DNA of 10,300 nucleotides, taken from assembly GCA_043775355.1 (NCBI GenBank), contig JAYVSL010000253.1, forward strand, positions 1-10,300, in the 5' to 3' direction. The notes beneath the pieces were generated by a model that saw nothing but the letters and a program-made list of their open reading frames with translations, ran no database searches and was not told the DNA's origin. The stretch comes from BOG-1363 sp043775355. Its GTDB lineage: Bacteria; Planctomycetota; UBA11346. The position numbers and the translations under genes were made by a program. Below are positions 1-6,038 of this stretch, piece by piece (the stretch's first letter is position 1; every line of letters starts with the position of its first letter).

Positions 1-42
1 GGAAAACTGCACCGACAGCCGCCGCTTACCCGCAAAAGACAT

Positions 43-327
43 TTACAAAACCGGCAAATCTAATTGTCGCTGACCGGCAAACCTAATTGTCGCTAGACAA
101 TGCACCGTGATGGCGTACTTGGTCACGACGGCGGCCAGCGCTTCTAGTGTGCTGGCAGTTTGCATCTCCTTGCTGAGGGCTGCCTGCTCGTCCGTCTTCA
201 AGGCGGGCAGCACCACCGGCAGGAAGACCTGTAATTCGGCCGGAGCAATGGGACTGGGCGCAGCCTCTGCTGCGTAGCCGAAGCCCGATAGGGCCAAGGT
301 CAGGGTTGTAATGGTGATCAGGCGCAT
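43..327 (-). CDS. Small secreted protein, 3' end replaced by insertion sequence
   Basis: The 94-residue product starts MRLITITTLTLALSGFGYAA. This is a short positive n-region, a hydrophobic stretch and a likely signal-peptidase I site near AEA at residues 20-22, so export to the periplasm or beyond is expected. A GGAG lies about 9 nt upstream of the ATG at 327. The mature part is Ala/Leu-rich, with no family I recognise. From about residue 77 the reading frame runs through the tandem repeats of the transposon end and stops at 43. The last 18 residues (from CLATIRFAGQ) are therefore IS-encoded, and the original C-terminus is lost. The gene sits 27 bp downstream of the ribbon-helix-helix gene on the same strand and may be co-transcribed with it. 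It is probably a remnant rather than a functional gene. Confidence 0.55.
   Translation of the reverse strand: MRLITITTLTLALSGFGYAAEAAPSPIAPAELQVFLPVVLPALKTDEQAALSKEMQTASTLEALAAVVTKYAITVHCLATIRFAGQRQLDLPVL
51..99 (-). mobile_element. Probable end of an IS21-like or Mu-like transposable element (tandem 23-bp repeats)
   Basis: Two adjacent 23-bp units, at 51-73 and 74-96, share CCGGCAAA-Y-CTAATTGTCGCT and differ at one internal base plus the last two bases. Read on the minus strand, the outer edge begins TGTCTAGCGACAATTAG at 99, so it has a TG tip matching a CA end on the other strand. Multiple transposase-binding repeats inside a TG...CA tip are typical of IS21-family and Mu/Tn7-type ends. The transposase and the other end would lie left of the window. 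The family assignment is inference, but the repeat itself is plain in the sequence. Confidence 0.55.
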
Positions 328-354
328 GGATGGGCTCCAAAGAGAGGAAATGCG

Positions 355-645
355 TCAGATCTTAGTCTGACAAGGTTGGTGGGAATTGATGGCGGTGCGG
401 CGACTGCCGACTGGATCGACCAGCGATTCAACCGTTCCGGTTAACTGGTCGGCAGGCAGCGCACCCGTCGCGATCAAAGTCGTGCGCTCGATTTCGCGCT
501 CGATGGCGGACTCCAGAAACGGAGCCAAGGACAGGTACATGTTTTTGCCAGAGTAGTCCCGGATGTGGCGGCGCATGCGCGCCACCAATTCAGTACGGAG
601 GCGAAAGCTGACCGCCTTCCGTGGTGGCTGATTGGATGCGGGCAT
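355..645 (-). CDS. Ribbon-helix-helix-like DNA-binding protein
   Basis: The 96-residue product, from the ATG at 645, has a basic N-terminus followed by KAVSFRLRTELVARMRRH at about residues 10-27. This matches the beta-strand (KxVSFRL) and first helix of Arc/CopG-type ribbon-helix-helix proteins. SLAPFLESAIEREIER, at about residues 39-54, resembles the second helix. Such proteins bind short inverted repeats as dimers and often repress their own gene, as in antitoxins, plasmid copy-control and partition proteins. The C-terminal 40 residues are unassigned. An in-frame ATG at 702 would add 19 residues (MLCCSRLARG...) that look unconserved. Neither start has a clear Shine-Dalgarno, so the start is uncertain. 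No toxin gene is obvious beside it. The region just upstream carries repeated half-sites that could be its operator. Confidence 0.6.
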   Translation of the reverse strand: MPASNQPPRKAVSFRLRTELVARMRRHIRDYSGKNMYLSLAPFLESAIEREIERTTLIATGALPADQLTGTVESLVDPVGSRRTAINSHQPCQTKI

Positions 646-696
646 AGATTGTATCTTGTGCCGAGGCGCGGCACCGCGTGCAAGCCGAGAGCAACA

Positions 697-748
697 CAGC
701 ACACGGTGATTGCCGTGCTGTTCGTATCTCGTGCAGCACGCAGTGCTG
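697..748. promoter_or_regulatory. CAGCAC/GTGCTG half-site cluster, candidate operator
   Basis: CAGCAC occurs at 697-702 and 734-739, and its complement GTGCTG at 715-720 and 743-748. This forms two inverted pairs within 52 bp. The right pair extends to a perfect 7-bp palindrome, GCAGCAC-gca-GTGCTGC (733-749). The cluster lies just upstream of the ribbon-helix-helix gene, the usual place for an autoregulatory operator. The second pair could also act as a weak hairpin between the two minus-strand genes. The assignment to this protein is inference. Confidence 0.4.
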
Positions 749-759
749 CGCTGTCTCGA

Positions 760-1008
760 TTAGGCCACCGGCCGCAGCGGCGCGGCTCGGCGAGCACTGG
801 GCGCAGTGGTCGAACGCGATGGCCCCGAGGTCTGCGTCGTGTCGAGAAAGCGACGCCAGCCGAGCAGGAGGCCCTGCGGCGGCGTGGTCTGCCGAGCCGG
901 CAGGTAGCCCAGGTCGCGGGCCACGGCTCCGCTCTCGGCGGCGGCGGTAAGCGGCTGGGCCGAGAGCTGGACTTCGTGGTGGTGGGACGGGGTGTAGATC
1001 AGTCGCAT
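760..1008 (-). CDS. Small hypothetical protein
   Basis: The 82-residue product starts MRLIYTPSHHHEVQLSAQPL. The ATG at 1008 is supported by a GGAG about 6 nt upstream; an in-frame ATG at 1053 lies upstream of this ribosome binding site and is less likely. The N-terminal half is moderately ordered (VARDLGYLPARQ), and the C-terminal third is Ser/Thr/Arg/Pro-rich and probably disordered. I do not recognise a family. Its placement upstream of the ribbon-helix-helix gene, on the same strand with a 114-bp gap containing inverted repeats, suggests an independent transcript. The high-GC composition makes long chance frames common here, so the main support is the ribosome binding site. Confidence 0.4.
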   Translation of the reverse strand: MRLIYTPSHHHEVQLSAQPLTAAAESGAVARDLGYLPARQTTPPQGLLLGWRRFLDTTQTSGPSRSTTAPSARRAAPLRPVA

Positions 1009-1352
1009 GGATCGCTCCGGGGTGTGGCGTGGACCCGGCGGCCCAACGGCCACCGAGTGAGGTGGCCGCTGATGGCGGCGCTGCGCAGCGTGTTGTGGCT
1101 GTCAGTTCCCTTATCTCCGATTTGAGATGCGCATTTTAGCGCCCGTTGGCGGCCACCGCCGGACCCTCGCCAAGGAGGGTCTGCACATCATCCGTGTGCT
1201 CCTACCGGCCCCACTTCGGGGCGGGGCTGGACCGTGACCATATGCGACCGTGTTGCGGCTGGCGATGCAGGCGGCGCGGGCTCTGACCCGTGGCCGTCGG
1301 CTGATTACGACGTGTTGAGAGCCCTGGGAACGGATCGCTCTTTCCAGGGCTC
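1009..1352. other. Gene-free stretch between two minus-strand genes
   Basis: I see no convincing coding sequence here. The long plus-strand frame over 565-1125 has the look of a GC-rich shadow frame. The stretch holds the hairpin at 1047-1068 and a small GCCCC/GGGGC hairpin at 1208-1222. It also has an A+T-richer patch around 1108-1140 that could house a leftward promoter for the 760-1008 gene, although no good -35/-10 pair is visible. The strong hairpin at its right end (1314-1357) is listed separately. Confidence 0.4.
1047..1068. repeat. Perfect 8-bp hairpin in the leader of the 760-1008 gene
   Basis: CGGCCACC at 1047-1054 and GGTGGCCG at 1061-1068 are exact reverse complements around the 6-nt loop GAGTGA. 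The hairpin lies about 40 bp upstream of the ATG at 1008, so it would be in the 5' leader if transcription starts further right. There is no T-run on either side, so it is not a classical terminator. A regulatory role is possible but undemonstrated. Confidence 0.4.
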
Positions 1353-1357
1353 TCAGC
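1314..1357 (-). terminator. Strong 17-bp hairpin at the stop codon of the 1353-2597 gene
   Basis: Bases 1314-1330 pair with 1341-1357 over 17 positions (two of them G-U on one strand) around a 10-nt loop. The core is GAGAGCCCTGG/CCAGGGCTCTC. The stem overlaps the TGA stop at 1353-1355. On the minus strand no U-run follows, so an intrinsic terminator of the standard kind is not shown. It may instead protect the 3' end, act with Rho, or be a protein-binding palindrome. Confidence 0.4.
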
Positions 1358-2597
1358 TTTCAGGGCGATGTCCTGCCGTCCTTGGCCTCGCTAGCCTTGC
1401 TCTTGCTCTTTTTTTCTTTTCTTTGCCCTTGCCAGGAGGGCGGCCCGCGCTGGGTTTGCCTCGATCACAGGCCAGTTTATCAGGCGCTTGTGTGTGGACC
1501 GGCGACAATTGCAGCATCGTACCGTCCGGCGCTTTGAGCTGTACGATCGCGGATGGGGACGTGCTCATCAACAGCTTCAAGCGCATCATTTCTTCACTGG
1601 TGGGCGGTGCCGTGGACGTGGGAGGGGTATTCGCTGGCGGCTTGCCCGCCTGCTCTCCGAGCGTCTTCAGTCCATCTATCATGTACCAGTTCATCAACCG
1701 TTGGAGCGTATCCCATGTCTCCGCAGTGAAGGTGCTGTTGAATGTCGGGTTGCCGCAGCGGAAGCCGACCCGCGCCTCGAACAGCCAGGGCAGCAGTTCG
1801 AGAGGACGTGTCGCCCACATCGGCGGAAGGACGAGGCGTTGCGGATCAGCCTGCCAGCACGCCCAAAAACTCGCGAAGTCGTAGCCGCCACCATCACCGC
1901 GCACACGGAGCATGCCGCGCCGAATCGCCAGCGCGAACACATCGTCGGCCAACTCGCTCAGTTCCCACCAGGGCTCTAGCCACCACGGAAGTGGCGGCTC
2001 CTCGAACCCCTGGTGGACGGTGGGGCCATGCTCGATCCACAGCGGATCGACGCCGAGAAAGATGGCTAGGTCATCGCAGTGCTCGTAGACGGTGACTTTG
2101 CCTTTCAAATATTCGCGCAAGGGATCAGGGTCTGAGCAGTTCGAGTCCATCGCGACGGCAGCAGTTTCGGCGGTGATGCGACCCATGCGCATGGCGATGC
2201 CTAGTCGGTGCCAAGGCAACTGATGAGCCGAGGATGCCTCGAATAGAGCTTCACTGGTCGGAATTCGCACACTGCGATCATTGCAGCGGAAGGTATCGCC
2301 AAAGTAGGTGGCTCGCTCGTCCACCATGGCATCCTTGACCTGCCGCAGGCGATGGCGGATGTGCCCGCGCAGTTCCAAGACAAGGGTGTCGTTGAATGGC
2401 GGTTGCTCTACCGTGCAGGTGTCCGGCCAGAACTGATGCGGCTGGTCGGTGGCCAGACCCTCGATGCCGTGGTGCGTGGCAAGGAAGGCCCGCAACTGCG
2501 GCGGGCTTGGCAAGCCAGAGACATTGACCGTCGACGACGGGGGCGGGTTCATGGCAGCCATGATGGGGGACAGCGATGCCGTGGAAAGCATGGGCAT
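1353..2597 (-). CDS. XRE-like helix-turn-helix protein with basic C-terminal tail; possible regulator of the element
   Basis: The longest form has 414 residues; internal ATGs at 2591, 2561 and 2552 are alternatives, and none has a clear ribosome binding site. I do not recognise the full-length family. Residues about 129-191 look like an XRE/Cro-type helix-turn-helix. RLGIAMRMGRITAETAAVAM would be the first helices, and LAIFLGVDPLWIEHGP is the hallmark end (LGVxPxWLxxG) seen in phage-type repressors. A Trp-rich segment follows (PWWLEPWWELSELADDVFAL, about 204-223), then a Pro/Thr linker and a Lys/Arg-rich tail (GKGKEKKKRARARLARPR, about 389-406), which suggests nucleic-acid binding. It is transcribed away from the small HTH gene and the replication genes across a 244-bp control region holding two of the four shared palindromes. 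This layout fits a repressor controlling the divergent operon, which is inference. The tail is encoded by an A-rich tract including seven consecutive A residues. Confidence 0.6.
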   Translation of the reverse strand: MPMLSTASLSPIMAAMNPPPSSTVNVSGLPSPPQLRAFLATHHGIEGLATDQPHQFWPDTCTVEQPPFNDTLVLELRGHIRHRLRQVKDAMVDERATYFGDTFRCNDRSVRIPTSEALFEASSAHQLPWHRLGIAMRMGRITAETAAVAMDSNCSDPDPLREYLKGKVTVYEHCDDLAIFLGVDPLWIEHGPTVHQGFEEPPLPWWLEPWWELSELADDVFALAIRRGMLRVRGDGGGYDFASFWACWQADPQRLVLPPMWATRPLELLPWLFEARVGFRCGNPTFNSTFTAETWDTLQRLMNWYMIDGLKTLGEQAGKPPANTPPTSTAPPTSEEMMRLKLLMSTSPSAIVQLKAPDGTMLQLSPVHTQAPDKLACDRGKPSAGRPPGKGKEKKKRARARLARPRTAGHRPES

Positions 2598-2626
2598 GCG
2601 TGTTCATACCACGTTTTACATGGTTT

Positions 2627-2652
2627 GGATTTCCCTGCTTGAGGGGTAATCC
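2627..2652. promoter_or_regulatory. Shared palindrome, copy 1
   Basis: GGATTTCCCT at 2627-2636 faces AGGGGTAATCC at 2642-2652 across a 5-nt spacer. Imperfect pairing extends outward through GGTT...AACC. It lies about 30 bp upstream of the 2597 start of the XRE-like gene. Three further palindromes of the same type lie upstream of other genes in the window. Confidence 0.55.
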
Positions 2653-2785
2653 AACCGACCAATGCAGACCTCCACTTCCGGGTTCCCCTTCATGCGTCTG
2701 CAAGCCCCCGGCCCCCCATAACCCTGAGAGGCCCTGATAGAAAGCCTCTGGCAGGACACAGGCTCATGCACCGGAATACAGCGTT

Positions 2786-2813
2786 GGGATTTCCCACCCA
2801 TGAGGGAAATACC
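2786..2813. promoter_or_regulatory. Shared palindrome, copy 2
   Basis: GGGATTTCCCA at 2786-2796 faces TGAGGGAAATACC at 2801-2813. It is upstream of the small HTH gene, or overlaps its start if the ATG at 2800 is used, since that ATG sits in the loop. It has the same GATTTCCC/GGGAAAT core as copies 1, 3 and 4. Confidence 0.55.
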
Positions 2814-2841
2814 ACGGCGGCATGCCAGCATACTGATGCGC

Positions 2842-3027
2842 ATGGACACCCATCCCATGTCGTTCGTTACCACTGCGCAGGCGGCGGTTCAACTGCACAT
2901 CACCAAGGAAACGGTCGCGGCTTACCTGCGGCGCGGTTGGCTTCGTGGTCATAAAATTGGAAAATACTGGCACATAGAGGCGGAGAGCGTGCTTCGCCTG
3001 TTGCGCTGCGGCGTGCCGGCTCGCTGA
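2842..3027 (+). CDS. AlpA/HTH_17-type excisionase-like DNA-binding protein
   Basis: The product is a short single-domain protein of 61 residues if started at 2842. The sequence VTTAQAAVQLHITKETVAAY followed by LRRGWLRGHKIGKYWHIEAESV is the classic MerR-like winged helix-turn-helix of the HTH_17/AlpA/Xis group. In that family a first helix-turn-helix is followed by the wing (GKYWHI) that contacts DNA. Family members act as excisionases or as transcription regulators of integrative elements. In-frame ATGs at 2800, 2836, 2842 and 2857 are all possible. None has a good Shine-Dalgarno, and the domain itself begins just after 2857. The gene ends about 33 bp before the primase start, with a shared palindrome between them, so it is probably the first gene of the replication operon and its likely regulator. 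Confidence 0.7.
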   Translation: MDTHPMSFVTTAQAAVQLHITKETVAAYLRRGWLRGHKIGKYWHIEAESVLRLLRCGVPAR

Positions 3028-3030
3028 TCT

Positions 3031-3056
3031 GGATTTCTCCGCGCCGGGGGAAATGT
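3031..3056. promoter_or_regulatory. Shared palindrome, copy 3, overlapping the primase ribosome binding site
   Basis: GGATTTCTCC at 3031-3040 faces GGGGGAAATGTC (3046-3057) across GCGCC. The right arm contains the GGGGGA that serves as Shine-Dalgarno for the primase ATG at 3061. Formation of the hairpin in mRNA, or protein binding here, could therefore limit primase translation or transcription. Similarity to the other three copies is seen directly; the regulatory effect is inferred. Confidence 0.5.
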
Positions 3057-3060
3057 CGTG

Positions 3061-4506
3061 ATGGCCGGACGGTTAGGTTCCAGCCCCATGACCACCGATC
3101 AGCCCGCCTCCGACGCCTCCGTCGTTCCCGAGAACGCCCAGCCAGTCGCCACCTCCAGCGCGGAGATCGCGCACGACCACCCCGATGGGATGACCGTGCT
3201 CCTCGCCCGCGATACCGGCGACGGCGTCCCGTCGATGGTCAAGCAGTGGTCGCAGGGAATCGCAGGCATCGAGTGCCGCCAGTACGACAAAGCGTGGCTG
3301 TTCCAGGTCCATTGCGTGAGCGTGGCCACCTTCGTCCTGCTCTGCGCGGCCCTGGCCACGATCAAGCCGCTAACGCGAGCCTGCGTGGTTCGCGGCCGGC
3401 TGCTGTCGGTTGAGAAGTGGCGCAGTGCTGTGCGGCGACTCATCGACCGCGACGGCAAGAAGGCCATGTTCGGGGAGTGCGCCCGGCGCTGGGTGCTGCT
3501 CGACTTCGACACATTCGCGTGCGCCGACTTTCCAGATCCGCGTGTCGACCCCCAGGGCTGCATCGAGGCCGTCCGGCTCCGTCTCCCCGCTGGCCTGTGC
3601 AACGTCGCCTGCTTCTGGTCGTTCAGCAGCAGCACGGGGATCAAGCCCGGCAAGTTGGGCGTCCACCTGTACCTGCTGCTGGAGACGCCGCTGGGCTGGC
3701 GCGATGTCGAGGCGTTCATCGTCGCCTGCGGTGCCGACCGCGCCATGTCGCGGGCGGTTCAAGTGCATTACACCGGCGTGCCGGTCTTTGTGTTGCCGCT
3801 GACCGATCCCTTGCCCAAGCGATTCGGCACGTTGCCGGGCATCGAGCGTGTTCCTGCCAATGTCATCGACGAACTGATCGCCGCGGGCCGCCTGCGGCTG
3901 AATGCTGAGAAGGTGGAGCGGGAAGACCAGCTCCGGGCAACGCGGGCTGCCGCCAAGGAGGCCAGAAAGGCAGCCTCGCCACCCAGCAACGTCGAGAGCC
4001 GGCCCAAGGCGGCCGTGAACGACAACGTGAAGCCCAGGCCGAGGGCCGAGAAGCCATCGGGTGAAACGGTGGAAGCGCCGGCCGAGCCTGTGCCGGGCAT
4101 GATCGGTGATGGATTCCGCAACCAGCACCTGATGTCGATCGCTGGCTTCAGCCGCAGCCATGGGCTGGATGGCGATGGGCTGCACCTCGTCTTGTCCACC
4201 GAGAATAACCTGCATTGCCACCCGCCGCTGGCGGTCGAGCGGGTCGAGACGATGGCCAACTCCTACAGCCGGTATCCGGTGAAGTGGCCGGCACCGGATG
4301 CCTGGGCCGGGGCGGTGATCATCGCCGCTGGGCTGATCCGCCATGGAGCGTGCATCGAGGCGGTGACTGTCGCCACAGTGAAGGTGCTGGGCAACGAGAC
4401 GAAGGCTGCCCATATGGTCGATCTCCTGCTCGACCTGCCCGACTGGCAACTCGTGTGCGCCGAGCACCGGCCCGAACTCTATGTCGAGCAGGAGGGCGCG
4501 TCATGA
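3061..4506 (+). CDS. AEP-type DNA primase with PriCT-like C-terminal domain
   Basis: The product has 481 residues from the ATG at 3061, preceded by GGGGGA about 9 nt upstream; a GTG at 3058 is adjacent. Numbered from that GTG, the key signals are as follows. VLLDFD (D149, D151) is the metal-binding DxD motif of archaeo-eukaryotic primases. GIKPGKLGVHLYLLLE (about 195-209) carries the conserved His of motif II (H203). The block VQVHYTGVPVFVLPLTDP (about 235-251) matches the hYTxxPxF...DP signature of plasmid and phage AEP proteins and contains the third acidic residue (D250). A Lys/Ala-rich linker (about 285-345) leads to a PriCT-like domain, including FRNQHLMSIAGFSRSHGL and NNLHCHPPL. The protein would make primers for replication of the element, working with the helicase encoded next, whose ATG overlaps its TGA. 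Residues 1-45 look disordered. Confidence 0.8.
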   Translation: MAGRLGSSPMTTDQPASDASVVPENAQPVATSSAEIAHDHPDGMTVLLARDTGDGVPSMVKQWSQGIAGIECRQYDKAWLFQVHCVSVATFVLLCAALATIKPLTRACVVRGRLLSVEKWRSAVRRLIDRDGKKAMFGECARRWVLLDFDTFACADFPDPRVDPQGCIEAVRLRLPAGLCNVACFWSFSSSTGIKPGKLGVHLYLLLETPLGWRDVEAFIVACGADRAMSRAVQVHYTGVPVFVLPLTDPLPKRFGTLPGIERVPANVIDELIAAGRLRLNAEKVEREDQLRATRAAAKEARKAASPPSNVESRPKAAVNDNVKPRPRAEKPSGETVEAPAEPVPGMIGDGFRNQHLMSIAGFSRSHGLDGDGLHLVLSTENNLHCHPPLAVERVETMANSYSRYPVKWPAPDAWAGAVIIAAGLIRHGACIEAVTVATVKVLGNETKAAHMVDLLLDLPDWQLVCAEHRPELYVEQEGAS

Positions 4507-6038
4507 AGCCCAATCTGATCCTCCCGAGCGCGGCCGGCGGCAACGCCGTCAACATCATGCAGACGACCCGTGATGTGCTGACGAACTTCGCCGCATCCGG
4601 TGTGTATTACCGCAAGGGAGACGTCGTCGTTCGCACGGTCCCAGACAAGCAGGTCGGGGTGAAGTTGGAACCCATCACGCCGGCCTACATGCAGACCCTG
4701 CTCTTCGAGCGGTTCAATGTCCTCAAATGGGCTGGTCGTGGCAATAACGCCGGTCTGTTCGATGCCGTCGAGATCAAGGACATCACGCTCAAGGCGATTA
4801 TCGGCAGCCACCTTGTCGAACAGATGGTGCTGCCCGTGCAGGTCATCACCACCAGCCCCTATCTAGTGTACGTCGATGGCAATCTGGTGCAGCTCAAGAA
4901 CGGCTACAACCCAGAGCGTGGCGGCATCCTCGTCACAAGCGGCATCGAACCTGTCACGGTGCCGATCGACGAGGCGGTCAAGGCGATCCAGGCGGTGTAC
5001 GCGGACTACGACTTTGCCACCCCAAGTGATCGGTCGCGGTGCATTGCTGGGCCGTTCTGCACGGGCATCCGGCTCGCGGGGATCTACGAGCGTGGTCCGT
5101 TCCTGGGTTTTGAGGCGGACGTCTCGCAGGCTGGCAAAACGAAAATGTGGGGTGTCCACTGCGCCATGGTCGGGCAACGGTATGGCACGGTGGCGCAGAA
5201 GAAGGGTGGCGTCGGTTCTCTGGATGAGCAATTGATGGAAAAGATGGTCGATGGCTGCACGGCCATCCTGCTCGATAACATGCGGGGTCGACTCGACAGC
5301 ACGTACTTCGAGGCGTGTCTGGCCCCAGAAGGCGGCGACCTCTCGGCACGCATAGCGGGCGTGCGCAGCGTCCCGGTTGATCCTCGGCTCACTCAGTTCG
5401 GACTGACCTCGAATGGGGTTGAGCTGACACTGGACGCCGCCAATCGCGCCCTGATCACGCGGATTCGCAAGCGCCGGCACGGCTACTCGTTCCGTCAGTG
5501 GACCGACGCTGCCGGACGTCCCGTTGGACTGCGCGAGCATGTCGAAGCCCACCGCAGCTATTACCACGGCTGCGTCAACAGCGTCATCCTCGACTGGTGG
5601 AAGAACGGGGCGCAGCGCCTGGAATGCGAGGACCATGACTTCAAGGAGAGCGTGGGAGCGCTCGACTACGTGGTTCGGCACTACTTCGGCCTGCCGCCGC
5701 TGCTGGACGGGCACCGCGCAGCGCTGGACCGCACGACCAAGCCGGGCTTGAGCTGGCTGCGCCTGATCGCCCTCAAGGCCGCCAAGGAGTGGAACGTCGA
5801 CGATTGGTCGGCCAGTAAGCTGGCCGAACGCTGCGTGCAGGACGGTGTCGCCATTCCTGGGGTAACCAACGATTCTGATCCGAAAGTTGCCGCCCAACAG
5901 GTGGGCCTCGCCATGGCCAGCGCCTTCGGTTTGGCTGATTCCGTGACCATCGACGAGGTGCAGGTGACCAGGAAGTTGGAGCAGGACACCAAGGGGCACA
6001 TGAACAAGTTCTACTCCTTCCGGCGGGTAGGGGCATGA
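4503..6038 (+). CDS. AAA+/SF3-like replicative helicase
   Basis: The product has 511 residues. The ATG at 4503 overlaps the primase stop (ATGA), so translational coupling is expected. A longer frame open upstream to 4215 merely shadows the primase gene. DVSQAGKT at 206-213 is a Walker A motif in which the first glycine is Asp. AILLDN at 254-259 is Walker B, and LTSNG with N304 fits sensor 1. The basic run RIRKRR at 320-325 could hold the arginine finger. Order and spacing match the ATPase partner of AEP primases in phages, plasmids and integrative elements, which unwinds the origin as a ring. The N-terminal 160 residues would be the adaptor or origin-binding part, and the C-terminal 150 residues the winged-helix-like part. 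No nuclease motif was seen. The candidate origin lies about 130 bp downstream. Confidence 0.75.
   Translation: MKPNLILPSAAGGNAVNIMQTTRDVLTNFAASGVYYRKGDVVVRTVPDKQVGVKLEPITPAYMQTLLFERFNVLKWAGRGNNAGLFDAVEIKDITLKAIIGSHLVEQMVLPVQVITTSPYLVYVDGNLVQLKNGYNPERGGILVTSGIEPVTVPIDEAVKAIQAVYADYDFATPSDRSRCIAGPFCTGIRLAGIYERGPFLGFEADVSQAGKTKMWGVHCAMVGQRYGTVAQKKGGVGSLDEQLMEKMVDGCTAILLDNMRGRLDSTYFEACLAPEGGDLSARIAGVRSVPVDPRLTQFGLTSNGVELTLDAANRALITRIRKRRHGYSFRQWTDAAGRPVGLREHVEAHRSYYHGCVNSVILDWWKNGAQRLECEDHDFKESVGALDYVVRHYFGLPPLLDGHRAALDRTTKPGLSWLRLIALKAAKEWNVDDWSASKLAERCVQDGVAIPGVTNDSDPKVAAQQVGLAMASAFGLADSVTIDEVQVTRKLEQDTKGHMNKFYSFRRVGA

Larger units (their letters stand above)
2598..2841. promoter_or_regulatory. 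Divergent control region of the replication module
   Basis: This 244-bp stretch separates the leftward XRE-like gene from the rightward HTH/primase/helicase operon. It contains palindromes at 2627-2652 and 2786-2813, and a third inverted repeat, AGAGGC-N11-GCCTCT, at 2727-2749. I could not fix a sigma70 -35/-10 pair by eye. The layout resembles the switch region of a phage or integrative element, with a regulator on one side and replication genes on the other. Confidence 0.45.

Noticed and set aside
565..1125. Long plus-strand frame of 186 codons
   Set aside because: Arg/Gly/Ala-rich composition, no ribosome binding site, and it lies antisense to better candidates with a signal-bearing start (760-1008 and 355-645). 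It looks like a shadow frame of GC-rich DNA.
1400..1430. Run of seven A on the minus strand in the XRE-like gene, a possible frameshift or slippage site
   Set aside because: The run is not in the phase of a classical -1 slippery heptamer, and both frames end at nearly the same place, so little would change. It simply encodes the Lys-rich tail.
3370..5999. Long minus-strand frames opposite primase and helicase (e.g. 3370-4467 and 4863-5999)
   Set aside because: The plus-strand frames carry recognisable primase and helicase motifs, while the antisense frames have His/Arg/Gln-rich shadow composition and no motifs.
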